From: Owenia fusiformis
Taxonomy: Eukaryota > Annelida > Polychaeta > Sabellida > Oweniidae
Length of the DNA: 64,000 bases
Direction: 5' to 3'
NCBI GenBank assembly: GCA_903813345.2
Contig: CAIIXF020000012.1
Coordinates: 14,688,020 to 14,752,019, forward strand
Under the pieces are notes generated by a model. The model had not been told where the DNA came from, ran no database searches, and saw only the letters and a program-made list of their open reading frames with translations. Both the position numbers and the translations under genes were made by a program. Position 1 is the first letter of the stretch; each line of letters opens with the position of its first letter. Shown piece by piece: positions 23,479-34,517 of the stretch.

Positions 23479-23943
23479 CAGGGTGGTTCGAAAAAGTGAA
23501 CCGCTGCAACAGGCTATATTTTCCTTATTACCGGCAAGAATCCTTTCATATTTTCACCTGTTGAACGGTTAAAACTGCTTCAGATAGTTAATGAAAGTGT
23601 AAAATGTGTTTCTGCTCAAATAGTGTCCCATTTGTAATATCGTAAGGTTTTAAACGTGTATCTCGCACTGAAAGCTGTTTTAAGATCATCCAGTTTGTTT
23701 CAACAATTTCCGTGAAGCCCACTGGTAAAATTTTGCACTCTTGCACAATATCTAATTTTCAGGCATGTTTGTTCAGTTGTTTAAGAGTTTGTAATTTCTT
23801 TAAAACTCAATACGGAGAATAAATTATGGAATCAACAAAAATGTATACCTTTATCTACAATGTGTGATAATATGAGCCAATTCATGCATGTATTAAGGAA
23901 AATATAGCCTGTTGCAGCGCTTCATTTTTTGGGGACCACCCTG
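23479..23943. mobile_element. 465-bp mariner-type MITE
   Basis: Left CAGGGTGGTTCGAAAAAGTG, then CGCTGCAACAGGCTATATTT; right AAATATAGCCTGTTGCAGCG, then GGGACCACCCTG. TA on both sides. No coding frame. A broken relative is at 4943. Confidence 0.82.
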
Positions 23944-24586
23944 TATATAATACTACCCTATATATTTAGACCTATTTATACCAATGTTGTCTACATATAG
24001 CAAGTCAATCCATGTAATTCCTTGTATTTTTAGACCTATTTATCCAAATGTGGTATATATAGATCATGTCAATATATAGATATATACATCGATCAAAATA
24101 AAAATTTCAGACTTATTCATCCTTAATTATCTTCTTCCCACTCCACATTGCCATGCTATGCAGTGACCACGTGGCTATATTAATGCCTATTTCATCCTTG
24201 ATCTGATAAATAGACCCATCAATCAGTCTGAATGTTATAAGTTGCGGCAATGTAGCATCATCGATGGAAACGCCTGAGCCTCGAGTTATCCTTTAATCTT
24301 AGAAGAAGTAGGGAAATAGTTATTTGTACGCATAATTAAGTCATACATTCCGTGAATAATATCTTGAATCTTGAATTTGTGAAACGTAGTGTGATGGTGA
24401 TGATAATGGTTGCGTGCAAGGGGTGATTCATAATTAGTGGAATTATTTCATGTTAGTGAAGTAATAGCATTTTCCTACTATTTATGAATCAACCCTCGTA
24501 TATCAGATCTTTCCAACATGACTTTTTCATATTGTTTGCAAGTCGAGTCTATTGGCATTGCTGGTATCGTATGTTTATAAGTTTGT

Positions 24587-24695
24587 TATGTCACTGCCAG
24601 AAGTGCTATAGTCTCCATTTTTATAGACAGTGTTCGGCGGTTTGCGTTTGGTGGTCGGCGTCTGTAACAAATAGCAGGTAGTGGCATTTTGCATA
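24587..24695. repeat. Partial copy of the GTTCGGCG repeat
   Basis: GTTATGTCACTGCCAGAAGT, then GTTCGGCGGTTTGCGTTTGG and GGTCGGCGTCTGTAACAAA. Matches one arm of the element at 5550-6681. Confidence 0.6.
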
Positions 24696-24875
24696 TTAAT
24701 GGCTTGTTGGTTTGAAGTTGTTGATGAAGCGGCCGTGTGTTGCCAAATTGAGCAGTCACGTCAACGATCCCATTTTTCCCCTAATAGACTAGAATATCCG
24801 TTTAATGTGGCACGCTACATATATCATTTCCCAACTTAGTTATTTTGACTTGGGTTCGAGTTCGGTAGAATTTTT

Positions 24876-24990
24876 GTACATAATAATGTTGAACATGCAT
24901 TACATATTTGGACCACCCTGTACATAATAATGTTGACATGCATTACATATTTGGACCGCCCTGTACATAATAATGTTTACATGCATTACA
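24876..24990. repeat. 43-44-bp tandem repeat carrying a mariner terminus
   Basis: Two full units and one partial unit of GTACATAATAATGTTGACAT, ATGCATTACATATTTGGACC, (A/G)CCCT. Each unit ends in GGACC(A/G)CCCTGTA, the mariner-type end seen elsewhere in the window, so the array probably grew from an element edge. Confidence 0.75.
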
Positions 24991-25361
24991 GAACAATATT
25001 TACCTTTACTTGTGAATGACATCGTAAGTGTTGCAGCGGTGAATAAGGATCTAAAAATATACGGTAAAACATTACTTTGATTTATTAGGTTTTTTTCTAG
25101 TGTTACCTTTATGTTTAATTAAGTGTTCTAAGATTCAATTAATAAGTTTGCCCAGATCTAGTTCTACGGTCGCTGTTCTTTACTTCCGAATGTTGTATTT
25201 GTACATTTACAGTTAGGCTTAAGGATCTTGATTAATTTCTTAAAACTCATCGTGTATTTCCTTGTACTCTTTCTATGTATGTATAATTTTGTAATTCTAG
25301 GTATTTACTTGTACTCATCATCAACATAGTAGCTATAGTTGAAATAACTTCAACCCCATTT

Positions 25362-27306
25362 TACGGAAAGCTATAGGGGACATGCGCATAATTCAAAATC
25401 GAATGGAGTTTTAACATGGGAGTGATATCACACACCGCGGCCCAGTCAGATAGATTTCATCGCGCACTGAATGAATTACAGGGGCCGCGTTTTGCAAAGT
25501 TAATTAAAATAAAGTGCGCAGAAATGCGGCATTCAGTGCGCGATGAAAAAATGATTATCTGTGAATAAATAACGAATAAAAATTCGTAGCACCACGAATT
25601 TGATTTTTTTCGAAAGACTGCGCAGTGAACCAGCGAAATGACAATTTTGGATAATATTGATGGCTCTAACGAGGAGAACTTTGAGATTTCCTGATTCTAG
25701 CGCGCAGCACATCCAGGACCATGATGCGCACTTTTATCAGATTCGATTCTAATATGGTTTCAAAGATAATGTTCATTAAAAGAGGGCGTATGCATACAGA
25801 TTACATGTGGCGTTATGTTGAAGTGACCCTTGCAAAGGGTTCCATTGAAAATATATTATTTTGGGCCATTTCATATCTTTTAATTGATATTGTATAAAAT
25901 ATTTTCAATGTTTGAAAATTATAATCTTATAAATAACATTTTATGTAATAAAACTGTAACGAAATGGTAAATACGGAATATGATGCAATACAATGCAGTG
26001 CAATATGATGTTATACAATGCAGTGCAATATGATGCAATACAATGTGGTGCAATATGATGTAATACAATGCGGTGCAATATGATGCAATACAATGTAGTG
26101 TAATATGATGCAATACAAAGCAGTGTTATATGATGCAAAAAATGCAGTGCAATATGATACAATACAATGTAGTGCAATATAATACAATAAAATGAAGTGC
26201 AATACGATGCAATACAATACAGTGCAATATAATGCAATACAATGCAGAACAATGCAATACAATGCAAAACAATGCCGTGCAGTGCAATACAATGTAGTTC
26301 ATTTCAATACAATGCAGTGCAATACAATACATCGCAGTTTAATACAGTGCAATACAATGTAGTGCAATGCAGTGCAATAAATGCAATACAGTTAGAATGT
26401 AGTTCATTTCAATACAATGCAGTGCAATACAATGTGGTACAGTGCAATACAATGCAGTGCAATACAATACATCGCAGTTCAATACAGTGCAGTGCAATAC
26501 AATACAGTGCAATACAATACATCGCAGTTCAGTGCAGTGCAATACAATACAGTGCAATACAATACATCGCAGTTCAATACAGTGCCTTTTTGACAGTTAT
26601 GGCAAAAAATCATGCGAAAAGTGCTAAGAATGGTGAAAAACTGCATGATTTTGAACGAATATTTGGCAAGGGGGAGGGGGGTGAGGCCCCCTGGCTACGG
26701 CCATGGAATACATATTGGAACTTTCCTTCTCCCAGAAGAAATGGTATACAGGTATTACATCAATCATTCTGGTATTTTGTATACGAAGGTCTGTAGTTAC
26801 TTTATTGAAAGATGGCAGTGTACACTGTGTACTACCATTTTGAGGTCAGTTTGACTTTATAATTCTGCGCACTATAATCTGTAATTCTCATAGATATCCT
26901 CTCTAGAGGCATCACTGTGATCCAAAATTACAATTTCGCAGGTCAAGTCTGCAGTCTTTCGAAAAAAGTTGAATTCGTTGTGCTACCCTTTCTTGTTGGG
27001 CATTTATTAACAGAAAACTATAATTACATCGCGCCAGCATATACAAGCTTCAGCGCGATATTTTGAGTGTGTTAATAAATAAAGTGCGCAGAAATCGATC
27101 TTACTGGGCCGCGGTGTGCTATATCACTCATAAACAATTTTTAATTGCGCACTGAATGAATTACAGGGGGCGCGTTGTGCAAAGTGAATTAAATAAATAA
27201 AGTGCGCAGAAATATATCTGACTGGGCCGCGGTGTGTGATATCACTCCCATGTTAAAACTCCATTGAATTTTAAATTCTGCGGTATATCCCCTTTCGCTT
27301 TCCGTA
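25362..27306. mobile_element. 1.9-kb TIR element with 6-bp direct flanks and internal satellite
   Basis: Ends TACGGAAAGC and GCTTTCCGTA. The hexamer CCATTT lies directly outside both (25356-25361, 27307-27312). Inverted arms include AACATGGGAGTGATATCACA, CACCGCGGCCCAGTCAGATA and mates near 27223-27270. A GCGCACTGAATGAATTACAG block followed by AAAGTGCGCAGAAAT occurs as direct repeats near both ends (about 25463 and 27147). The middle is a 25-bp satellite (see 25978-26586) plus a piece of the CCCTGGCTACGGCC repeat near 26690. No transposase. Confidence 0.78.
25978..26586. repeat. 25-bp satellite array, AATACAATGCAGTGC type
   Basis: About 600 bp of units of the form AATATGATGCAATACAATGC-AGTGC, later shortened to 15- and 10-bp variants (AATACAATGCAGTGC, AATACAATACATCGCAGTTC). 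Open frames up to 184 codons occur on both strands because the units lack stops, giving repetitive Ile-Leu-His-Cys or Gln-Cys-Asn peptides. These are not genes. Confidence 0.92.
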
Positions 27307-27312
27307 CCATTT

Positions 27313-27930
27313 AGGTAGCAACACAATAGAATAAACTGTATTTTATTTTAAAGAATGTACAGTTGTAACAAGAAGAGTGCATATTTTCTATTTTTTCATC
27401 CAAAATCGCACACAAGATGATTGACTGTCACATGACCGCTAGGCCTGACCTAAGGGCCGGTCCATTGGTCATTTGTCAGGTCATTTTTGATACGACCCAG
27501 TTGATTTTTATGGTAGGTATAGGAAAATAACGTTACAACTGGTCCGTAATGCCATTTTGACCAGATGTTCTCATAACCTTAGCTCAACCCACATGCAGGG
27601 CATTAAAGCTGATCTTATTACTCATTCAATATTTGAATAATAAACACAATAGAAATCAAATTTTAAACTGTACATGTCCTGTTGTTCACTGAAGCTGAAC
27701 TAATCACACTCGCTCGCTTCCCAATACTCTTACCTCGTAGTCTATAAAAATGAATTGAATTTTTCTAAAATTGGACCATGGGTCATTTACCTTTCATATG
27801 AGTCAGTGTGGGGTTTAAGTCAGATAAACCATTCGTACTTGGTCTCGGGAAAACTAATAGCATCGCGCCAAGTGCGGCTATTATTCCTCTAAAACCCAGA
27901 ACTCATACTTGATCCATAACATACCGAAAA
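27313..27930. repeat. Dispersed repeat, copy A
   Basis: Starts TAGCAACACAATAGAATAAA and holds ACAAGAAGAGTGCAT, AAATCAAATTTTAAACTG, TTCACTGAAGCTGAACTAA, then GGTCATTTACCTTTCATA and GTCAGTGTGGGGTTTAAGT. The same blocks in the same order form copy B at 60598-61083. No coding frame shared by both was recognised. Confidence 0.8.
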
Positions 27931-28890
27931 TTAAAAACGAGCGAGCCAGATTCATTTCTATCTGTGGCTTATTTTATTGATGAATATATAAAATTCAAAC
28001 TCATTGAAATAATATTTCAAAGCGAATAATCCAAATCCTTATTAACAAGTTTATACATGTGTTGAATGTTGATCTGCACGTTGTATTGATTGATATTAAT
28101 TGCTAATGGATGGTGTTGTTTACAGTACAGTAATGACACACTCCTCTCAAGCCAATAAAACATAATGGAATAGACTTGCACAATGAGGAAACAAGAAAAA
28201 ATACAAACCAAACATCAGTCACTCTACTAACAACAATTAATGGCGGAGTGGAAATGTCCAAGATAAAATCCCGGGGATAAAATAAAGCACTGTTATTTAC
28301 ACTCAATAAACTTTACCAAATATGTCTTCATACGTAATACAAAATATCGAAAATAATCAAAATGGGACGGGGGTGATATGTATCTATAAGGTGGAACAAA
28401 TTTACACGGATCCTTGAATTTGAAAAATGAACTCGGTAACTCAGTAAGAAACTGGATGTTAGTTACATCTCTGAAAGTGAAAACATTGGAAAGGAGGAGG
28501 TAAAGTATCGCAACAGATTTCAGACGGAGTGACAAAAAGTCAATTACCATGTCTTTTAGACATACTACCCCCATGCACGTTGGTGGCGTTGCACCTTTCT
28601 TATTAGATCTCATAAAAGCGTATATCGGTTAAAAAATCCAAGAACACCGAACATATAACCGTGCCGTGCGCTTATTCATTTAGCAATTCAATTGTAAACT
28701 TTCTCTTTAAAAAATAAATCTTCCAGATGTGTTGAATTTTCTTGCAGAAATCGCCCCCCCCCCCCTTCGTCATATTTTTCCGATCATCGGGCGTGGCTAT
28801 ATCATCAGTAATAAAATCTTATTCAGCATTTAGTTTTCTGCGCACGTTCAGACTCATTAATAAGATCTAGAAGTCACTAAATAAGCACGG
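27931..28890. other. Intronic DNA, nothing firm
   Basis: Minus-strand frames at 28017-28211, 28103-28306 and 28293-28613 (106 codons) were checked for transporter helices 3-5 and do not match. A C-run lies near 28754. Confidence 0.4.
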
Positions 28891-29019
28891 TGATAAATCT
28901 AAAAGTATTTAACAGTTCGGTGATTCAAAACAGTGATAAATCTAAAAGTATTTAACAGTTCGGTGATTCAAAACAGTGATAAATCTAAAAGTATTTAACA
29001 GTTCGGTGATTCAAAACAG
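28891..29019. repeat. 43-bp minisatellite, three exact copies
   Basis: Unit begins TGATAAATCTAAAAGTATTT and ends GGTGATTCAAAACAG. Three consecutive identical units, so the array is young or recently homogenised. Confidence 0.93.
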
Positions 29020-29163
29020 CCGGAATTCCTGGCATTGATTTATCTCACTGTTTTAAGTCTATGATGTAATTCTCAAAGTGAGTAGTCTTGCTTCAAGACT
29101 ATAAGACCCCCCCCCCCCGTATGAATTTCACCAACACATTTGTGGGGGTGTAGTGGGGGGATT

Positions 29164-29328
29164 CACTGGCGGATCCAGAAGCTAACAGGGGGAGGGGCAC
29201 ATTTCAAGTCAGGAAAATAATTTTAGGGCCAATTTTTTGAAAATTTGGCCTTAAAACGCCAAGTCATGCTCAAAAAGGCACCTTTTTGGGGCCCTAAAAT
29301 TTCTGGGCCCACCTTGATCCACCAGTGG
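29164..29328. mobile_element. hAT-like MITE, CACTGGCGGATC ends
   Basis: Left CACTGGCGGATCCAG, right CTTGATCCACCAGTG. C/G-rich interior with GGGGCCCTAAAATT and GGGCCC. A shorter relative is at 31457-31538. No clean 8-bp flank duplication seen. Confidence 0.6.
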
Positions 29329-29423
29329 ACTTACAAGAGTAGGTAACTAGACTACAAGTCGATGTGATGGGCTAAATAGGTTCGAGTATAAACTTATATT
29401 GAGAATTATCTTATTTTCACTTA

Positions 29424-29631
29424 CACTCCCGTCGACCTTTTTCCCCATAGGCTAATGTCTCTCTATGTCTGATTTTTTTTATTTTTATAACCTGCGAAGA
29501 AAAACTAATACTGATCGAGATGTAACTTGATTTTATTCCCTATATACCTCTTTTTCTAAAAAATCCTAAATTTCAATGTGTAGAAAATTGATGACAAAGA
29601 TTAAATGTTGCTAAACTTATGGAGGGGGTGT
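29424..29631. mobile_element. Diverged Tc1-like MITE
   Basis: Left end CACTCCCGTCGACCTTTTTC, right end GCTAAACTTATGGAGGGGGTG. Interior words TTTTATAACCTGCGA, GATGTAACTTGATTTTATTC and GAAAATTGATGA correspond in order to the arm of the element at 8123-8994. It is about 208 bp, shorter by internal loss. Confidence 0.65.
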
Positions 29632-30236
29632 TAATCAAGAGCCGAGTGTCTATTTGATAAACATTCTATTTTATCTTGTTGGCCTAATAGCCTTTCGAGG
29701 AGAACAAGTCTTGCATTTTCATTTGGGTGACAGTGAATCAAGAAATCCTTTTAAGTATAATTGTGGTTGACCACAATAACATCGATGAACATATTGTGTT
29801 GTGGGCATATTTGTAATTTGAGAAAAAAGATTTTATTAAAATGGAAATCAATGTTTCTGTTCGGTGCCTAGGAGCTTGTCATGAGTGAATTTCACTAATA
29901 ACTTTTTGGAAATGCATTTGATTTTGATTTTAGTATACGAGCCACTTGAAATAATCAATCATGTTGCTGAATAAATTAGTGTCAACCACCATCTAATCTT
30001 ACTTAAGCGATCTCCCGAATGAGATAACTTATTGTTTATAAATCAATTGTCTGAAAAAGGCAAATTGATTTATATTTAGTATCACGATTAGTTTGCAATA
30101 AATTAGCATGTTAGCATTATTTTCTACTTATTATATGACCTCATTGGAGTTTTGCAGGGGCGATAAAAAGAGGGTTGCGCAAAAACGGTAATGATGAATT
30201 CTCAAAGCACCACTGAGCCCATAAATCCATACTCAC
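29632..30236. other. Intronic DNA, nothing recognised
   Basis: AT-rich, next to the donor of the TM1-2 exon. No repeat or frame noted. Confidence 0.4.
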
Positions 30237-30700
30237 ATTGTAATTACTCTAACTTTCAGCGTTCCAATCTGATCAAATAAATAGCCAAGTGGGAACGCAA
30301 GTAGGAACATTACGTTAACAGCTATTTGTCCCGTCAGTTTCAGCTGGATATCTTGTTCGTCACATTTAGGGTATACCTTAACTTCTTCATCGTAATAGTA
30401 CAGCAGGTCGTCACATTCAGGCCTGTCGTCATCCGCACTTCGTTTGCCTATACTACTATATCTATCTGTAGTTCTATCATTGCTGGCGTTTGAATTAACG
30501 TGTAAAGCAACTGAATCTTGTTGTTCTAGCTCTATGGAGTCTATGGAAACATTTGCGTTGCAGAAATCGCTGAAAAATCCATTCTCTTTCAAAACAGGTA
30601 TAAGGAAAGTCCACCCGTATAGAATTCCGGAAAAGAAGAAACATTCGAGTAGCGTCCAGATGAATTTAACCGCGTAGCGCCATGTTCCATTTCCACTCAT
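30237..30700 (-). CDS. slc43: SLC43-like transporter, first coding exon (TM1-2)
   Basis: ATG at 30698-30700, 12 nt after an acceptor (TTTTTTCATTTCAG then GATTAATTCATC), so an upstream non-coding exon is expected. Residues 13-36 form helix 1 (FIWTLLECFFFSGILYGWTF), then LKENGFFSDFC, which matches the SLC43 family N-terminus (LLECLGFAGVLFGWPSL, KNEDYFKDLC in SLC43A3). A long extracellular loop follows, with N-glycosylation sites at Asn50 (NVS) and Asn71 (NAS) and an acidic patch. Helix 2 spans about 125-143, then the major-facilitator motif GYLFDQIGTLKVR (139-151). The donor GTGAGT leaves phase 2. With the six other exons, 496 residues are visible, against 490-570 in known family members; about 75 are missing. 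Confidence 0.9.
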
Positions 30701-30712
30701 GATGAATTAATC

Positions 30713-31456
30713 CTGAAATGAAAAAATGAATGTTACGATCTATTTAAATGTGCTGACAAATGTCAAGCATTACGCTGAATAAATAAGAAATAATGTCTCT
30801 TTCTCCGGAAGCACTGTTCCCTAGTAACAATGTAACCTATTCGCTTCCGGAAGAAGAAACGTACATGGATGAGTTATGTTTCACGACGCGTGGGGTTCAG
30901 GGGCACGGTGGCTAGGTAATTACAATACACTGAAGATGAAGTTCTCGAAAAGGGTAAAATATAAATGATACATGTACAACCGAAATCAAAACTTCACATT
31001 ACATATATTACGCACCATGAATTAGTCCTAAAATGGAATGAATGAATTTTACATGATAGAAATGGTCCGAGGTCGGGACCAGCATAATGTAGCCCCTATG
31101 AAAAAACAACAACAAAATAATGTTGTCCCCTATGGAAAAAAATCATGCCGGTATGACGTTAATTTCAGCTACTGAAAGTGATTTTATAAAACTGCGTACA
31201 CAAATGCGACGTAAAGAGTCATTCGCTAGTGTTAATGTCTCTCCATCTAGAAATTAGTAATAGTTTCATGACACAAGTTAGTTAAAGATTTACCTCTTAA
31301 ACGATCATTTTAGACAAAAATAGCAAGTTTAACTTTTTCAAAAAAAAAACTTCTGAAAATGCACTTTGCCTCTTGTTCATTTAAAGCATTTTGGTAATGC
31401 TATCATATCCCTATTCCTGACACTTTTTCCTATCTAATGGTATATTCAAACCCCAT
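30713..31456. other. Upstream of first coding exon; duplicated acceptor region
   Basis: Probable intron leading to the transporter's 5' leader exon, which I could not place. The sequence around the acceptor (CATGATGAATTAATCCTGAA, 30697-30716) has a diverged copy at about 31017-31036 (CATGAATTAGTCCTAAAATG) in the same orientation. A 20-bp A-rich run is near 31340. Confidence 0.45.
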
Positions 31457-31538
31457 AGGCGGATCTGAAAGTTAACTTCAAGGGGGTACATTTCATAAAT
31501 ATTGGGCCCCAAAATCCGGTCCCCAGATCCGCCAGTGA
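31457..31538. mobile_element. Short hAT-like MITE relic
   Basis: Left CATAGGCGGATCTGAAAGTT, right CCCCAGATCCGCCAGTG; same family as 29164-29328 with most of the interior lost. Confidence 0.55.
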
Positions 31539-32685
31539 AACCCTGGGACGAATAGCGTAATTATTTTGTTGATTTGACTAAAATTACTCAGCGTAATTCT
31601 GCGTCTCGATCGAAGAACAAAAGACAATGTATGGTTTTAACGCCAGACTATTTAAAGTACGTCAAAGTTTATTTCTAACTGATAATTTAATTAAACTTGT
31701 TTTATCGTTTACATAAAGTTGTACATTGTATCATGTTAAATTCTTCTTCAATAATAAATAGACAATGGCGCATCCTGCTGTTATGTTTTGTTTAAATAAA
31801 TCAATTGTTCATTATTGAAATAGCACTATATCACCAGAGTAATTATATTTAAGATCAGATGAACATTAGTTTTACGATTTATAGCCAATAATGTAATCCC
31901 ATGGCATCGTGGCGGATCCGTGTAAAGTGGTCCGTAATGGACTATCCACTTAAGCCAAGTCAAAGATGATATTACACCAGTTATATAGGTGGGTTTTAAC
32001 TCACATGCTGGCCTATAGTAATCAATCACTTGTCCGTTTGTGTGTCATCCCCCTAAGCAGGTATCCAGAAAACAATAAGTTGCACGTTTTAAAACCTTGG
32101 TCGGTAGTACTACAATAGTATAAGTGAATCTTTATAATGGCGGCCATTTTAAAAATAGGCAAACTTTTAAACCGGGGCCCGTTGGGGGATTTCTACCCTG
32201 TGTGCAGAGTCTAGTTAAACTACAAAACGAAGCTCTCTTTTAAGAAGTGAAGTGAAACGAATGCAAAAGGTAGGGGATTTCTGTAATAAAGAGGAAACTA
32301 GATAACGGAAAACGTGAATCCTAAGAGAAAGATTCAATTTTGGACCATATCAACCGTAGGCCTAAACGGTAGTTTTATGATAATTTTGTGAAAAAATCGG
32401 CAAAACATTATATCTGCTTTTTTATTATCGGTAATTTTAGCCATTATTCATTCTTCTCTTTTTGAGCAACACCATGTGAGCCCAGTACCCATGGTACTAT
32501 TTGAATTTTATTGTGTAATAATTTCCATATACATAACACTCACATTGGTGAGAAAGGTCCATGCTCCGAGAGAATTACCCTCAAACACCCACCCCACCCA
32601 CCTCGCTCTATATAACGTGTACCATCCTCTTCGTAGCTAGAAAACACACGTTTTGCCCAAGTGGGCTGCTGGCCGATTGGTAGTA
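31539..32685. other. Intergenic, nothing firm
   Basis: Contains GGCGGCCATTTTAAAAA near 32140, a word group that recurs near 33262, 40781 and 41037. No gene. Confidence 0.4.
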
Positions 32686-32911
32686 CTGTGTGGTAAAAAT
32701 GGCAACCCTAAATTTCTCTCATATCATTGACATTGTAGGAAATCAATCTCCGATATTTGGCACATTTTACCCTTCACTGCTTTGCATTCGTTTGACTTCA
32801 TCACTTCGTCTTCGTAGTTTTACTACACTCTGCACGCAGGGTAGGCACATTTGTACATCATTCAATTTTCTGATATGAGGAAAAATTAGGGTTATTATTT
32901 TTACCACCCTG
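32686..32911. mobile_element. 226-bp mariner-type MITE
   Basis: Left CTGTGTGGTAAAAATGGCAA, CCCTAAATTTCTCTCATATC; right inverse GATATGAGGAAAAATTAGGG, then TTTTTACCACCCTG. TA on both sides. The right end resembles the terminus at 42224-42236 (TTTTTACCACCCTG). Confidence 0.78.
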
Positions 32912-34517
32912 TAATTAATGCGGAGACGGAAACTAGATACAAGACAGCAACTTTCGTTTTATTTGAATACTACGCGTAGACTAATATGTCATAACACGTA
33001 TAGTCTATAATATTATTATCCAATATTATGTAAGTACTCAGTATTTGGTTAACAATTTTTGATGAATATATGTCATTTATGAACTTAATAGTACAGGTCA
33101 TAATACTGAACCTTGTTTTACGCCGTTTTACATTTAAAACTCAAGTTAAATGTCAGTTCATCAATAAAGATTCATTTCAAAGTCACTTCTTGAGGTTTCT
33201 ATGCAGTTTTCATTAATATGTTAGAGGATCTTGAGATTCTAATAGAAATCGGCAAAATCTGGCGGCCATTTTGAATTTTTTCCAAAACGAGGCTCCGGAT
33301 CACTTGCTGCCTCGAGCCATTTTATTTCAATTACAATCAGCTACACTTGTACCAATTTTGGTGCTTCTATCATAAAAAGAATTATTGGGAGGGTTTTTCA
33401 AGTGATTCAGCCTAACTATAAGTATTAATATGGCTTCGAGACCATACATTCTGACATCGTTACGACACAATAAACCACCGTTACCTTGCTTATTAAAAAT
33501 CGCAAAAAGCCACGTAGCCTACAATTTAAAAGTTCGGAACACAAGTTCTTATATTTTTCTTCGATACTTTTAAAATTATGAAATACTCAATTTACAGACT
33601 AGACCAGGCTATAACAGGTGAGGTAACGTATCCAATGGGAAGCGAGGAACCGAAATTTTGAAGAACTTTTGAAGAATATTTCCGCATGTATCGAAACGTT
33701 GATAAAAAAAATCATTTTACTCAAAAATGATAAGGACCAGAATTTCAAAATGAGCACAATGAAACTACAAAAAACAGTCCCTTGCCAAATCGTTGCAAAA
33801 CTACAAAAAGTAGTCCTGAACATAAACCACTAAACAGATATACCTGTTCTATCGAAATAGACAATTTTTTATATCAACATGTAAATTATTTCATCATATC
33901 AGAACCTTTCAACTATAAGCGCTATAACAGTCTTTAATTGTACCTGACTAACGTTTAATTGTAATGACACAACAAAAGTAGCCAAAACATTTCAAAAATA
34001 ACCACAAATGAAGATAGCTTTAGCATTCACTTCCAATGTTTACAAGTTAAACGATTAATATCGGAAATTGTATGTTTATTGGTAATTTAGCTGTTGATGG
34101 TAATTATGGGTAATATATTCCTCCTTTCCATATTATAGATACTTACGTCTCAAGAGAAACAGACCATTCCAAACATGCATTAGTATTTCTATTGTTCATA
34201 AATCAGGGTGTAATTGAAGTCTAGGGATGATATGTGCCCATACAGAGAGTGGATTATCCATTTATATAGAATGTATACAGATAATCTCACGAATAGGCGA
34301 TCTAACAACACATTTTATTGCTTCACTTGATTATAACATGAAATACTACGTCGTAAAGAAGTAGTAATAATTGTCGCCACTTCAATTGAAAATCCTTTTA
34401 ATCAAACTTCAGTGCGCCCCTTAGTAGGCATTGTTTAGTTGATATTATTTAAGGATTTAAGCCCTGGACCAAGTGCAATGCGCAATGCGGAATGGCCATT
34501 CCTTGAAGATGTTTCTT
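32912..34517. other. Intergenic, nothing recognised
   Basis: AT-rich. The minus frame 33599-33823 (74 codons) is not recognised. Near 33262 there is the GGCGGCCATTTTGAATTTTT word shared with other loci. Confidence 0.4.

Larger units (their letters stand above)
15161..30236 (-). other. SLC43-like large intron(s), about 15 kb, with missing exon(s)
   Basis: The exon at 30237-30700 ends just after helix 2 and the exon at 14941-15160 starts near helix 6. About 75 residues (helices 3-5, including the usual NLFG...RST...NGAFDSS block) must be encoded between them, in a total length that leaves remainder 1 when divided by 3. I searched the minus strand for this block by eye and found no convincing exon. 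The interval is filled with transposon sequence, described separately. Confidence 0.6.

Noticed and set aside
24118-24293. 57-codon minus-strand frame (GSGVSIDDATLPQL...)
   Set aside because: Protein-like composition but no start, splice signals or family match, and it does not fit the transporter.
25919-26796. Open frames up to 184 codons with Ile-Leu-His-Cys or Gln-Cys-Asn repeats
   Set aside because: They exist on both strands only because the 25-bp satellite lacks stop codons.
28293-28613. 106-codon minus-strand frame as candidate for the missing transporter exon
   Set aside because: No NLFG...RST or NGAFDSS-like motif and no suitable splice phase.
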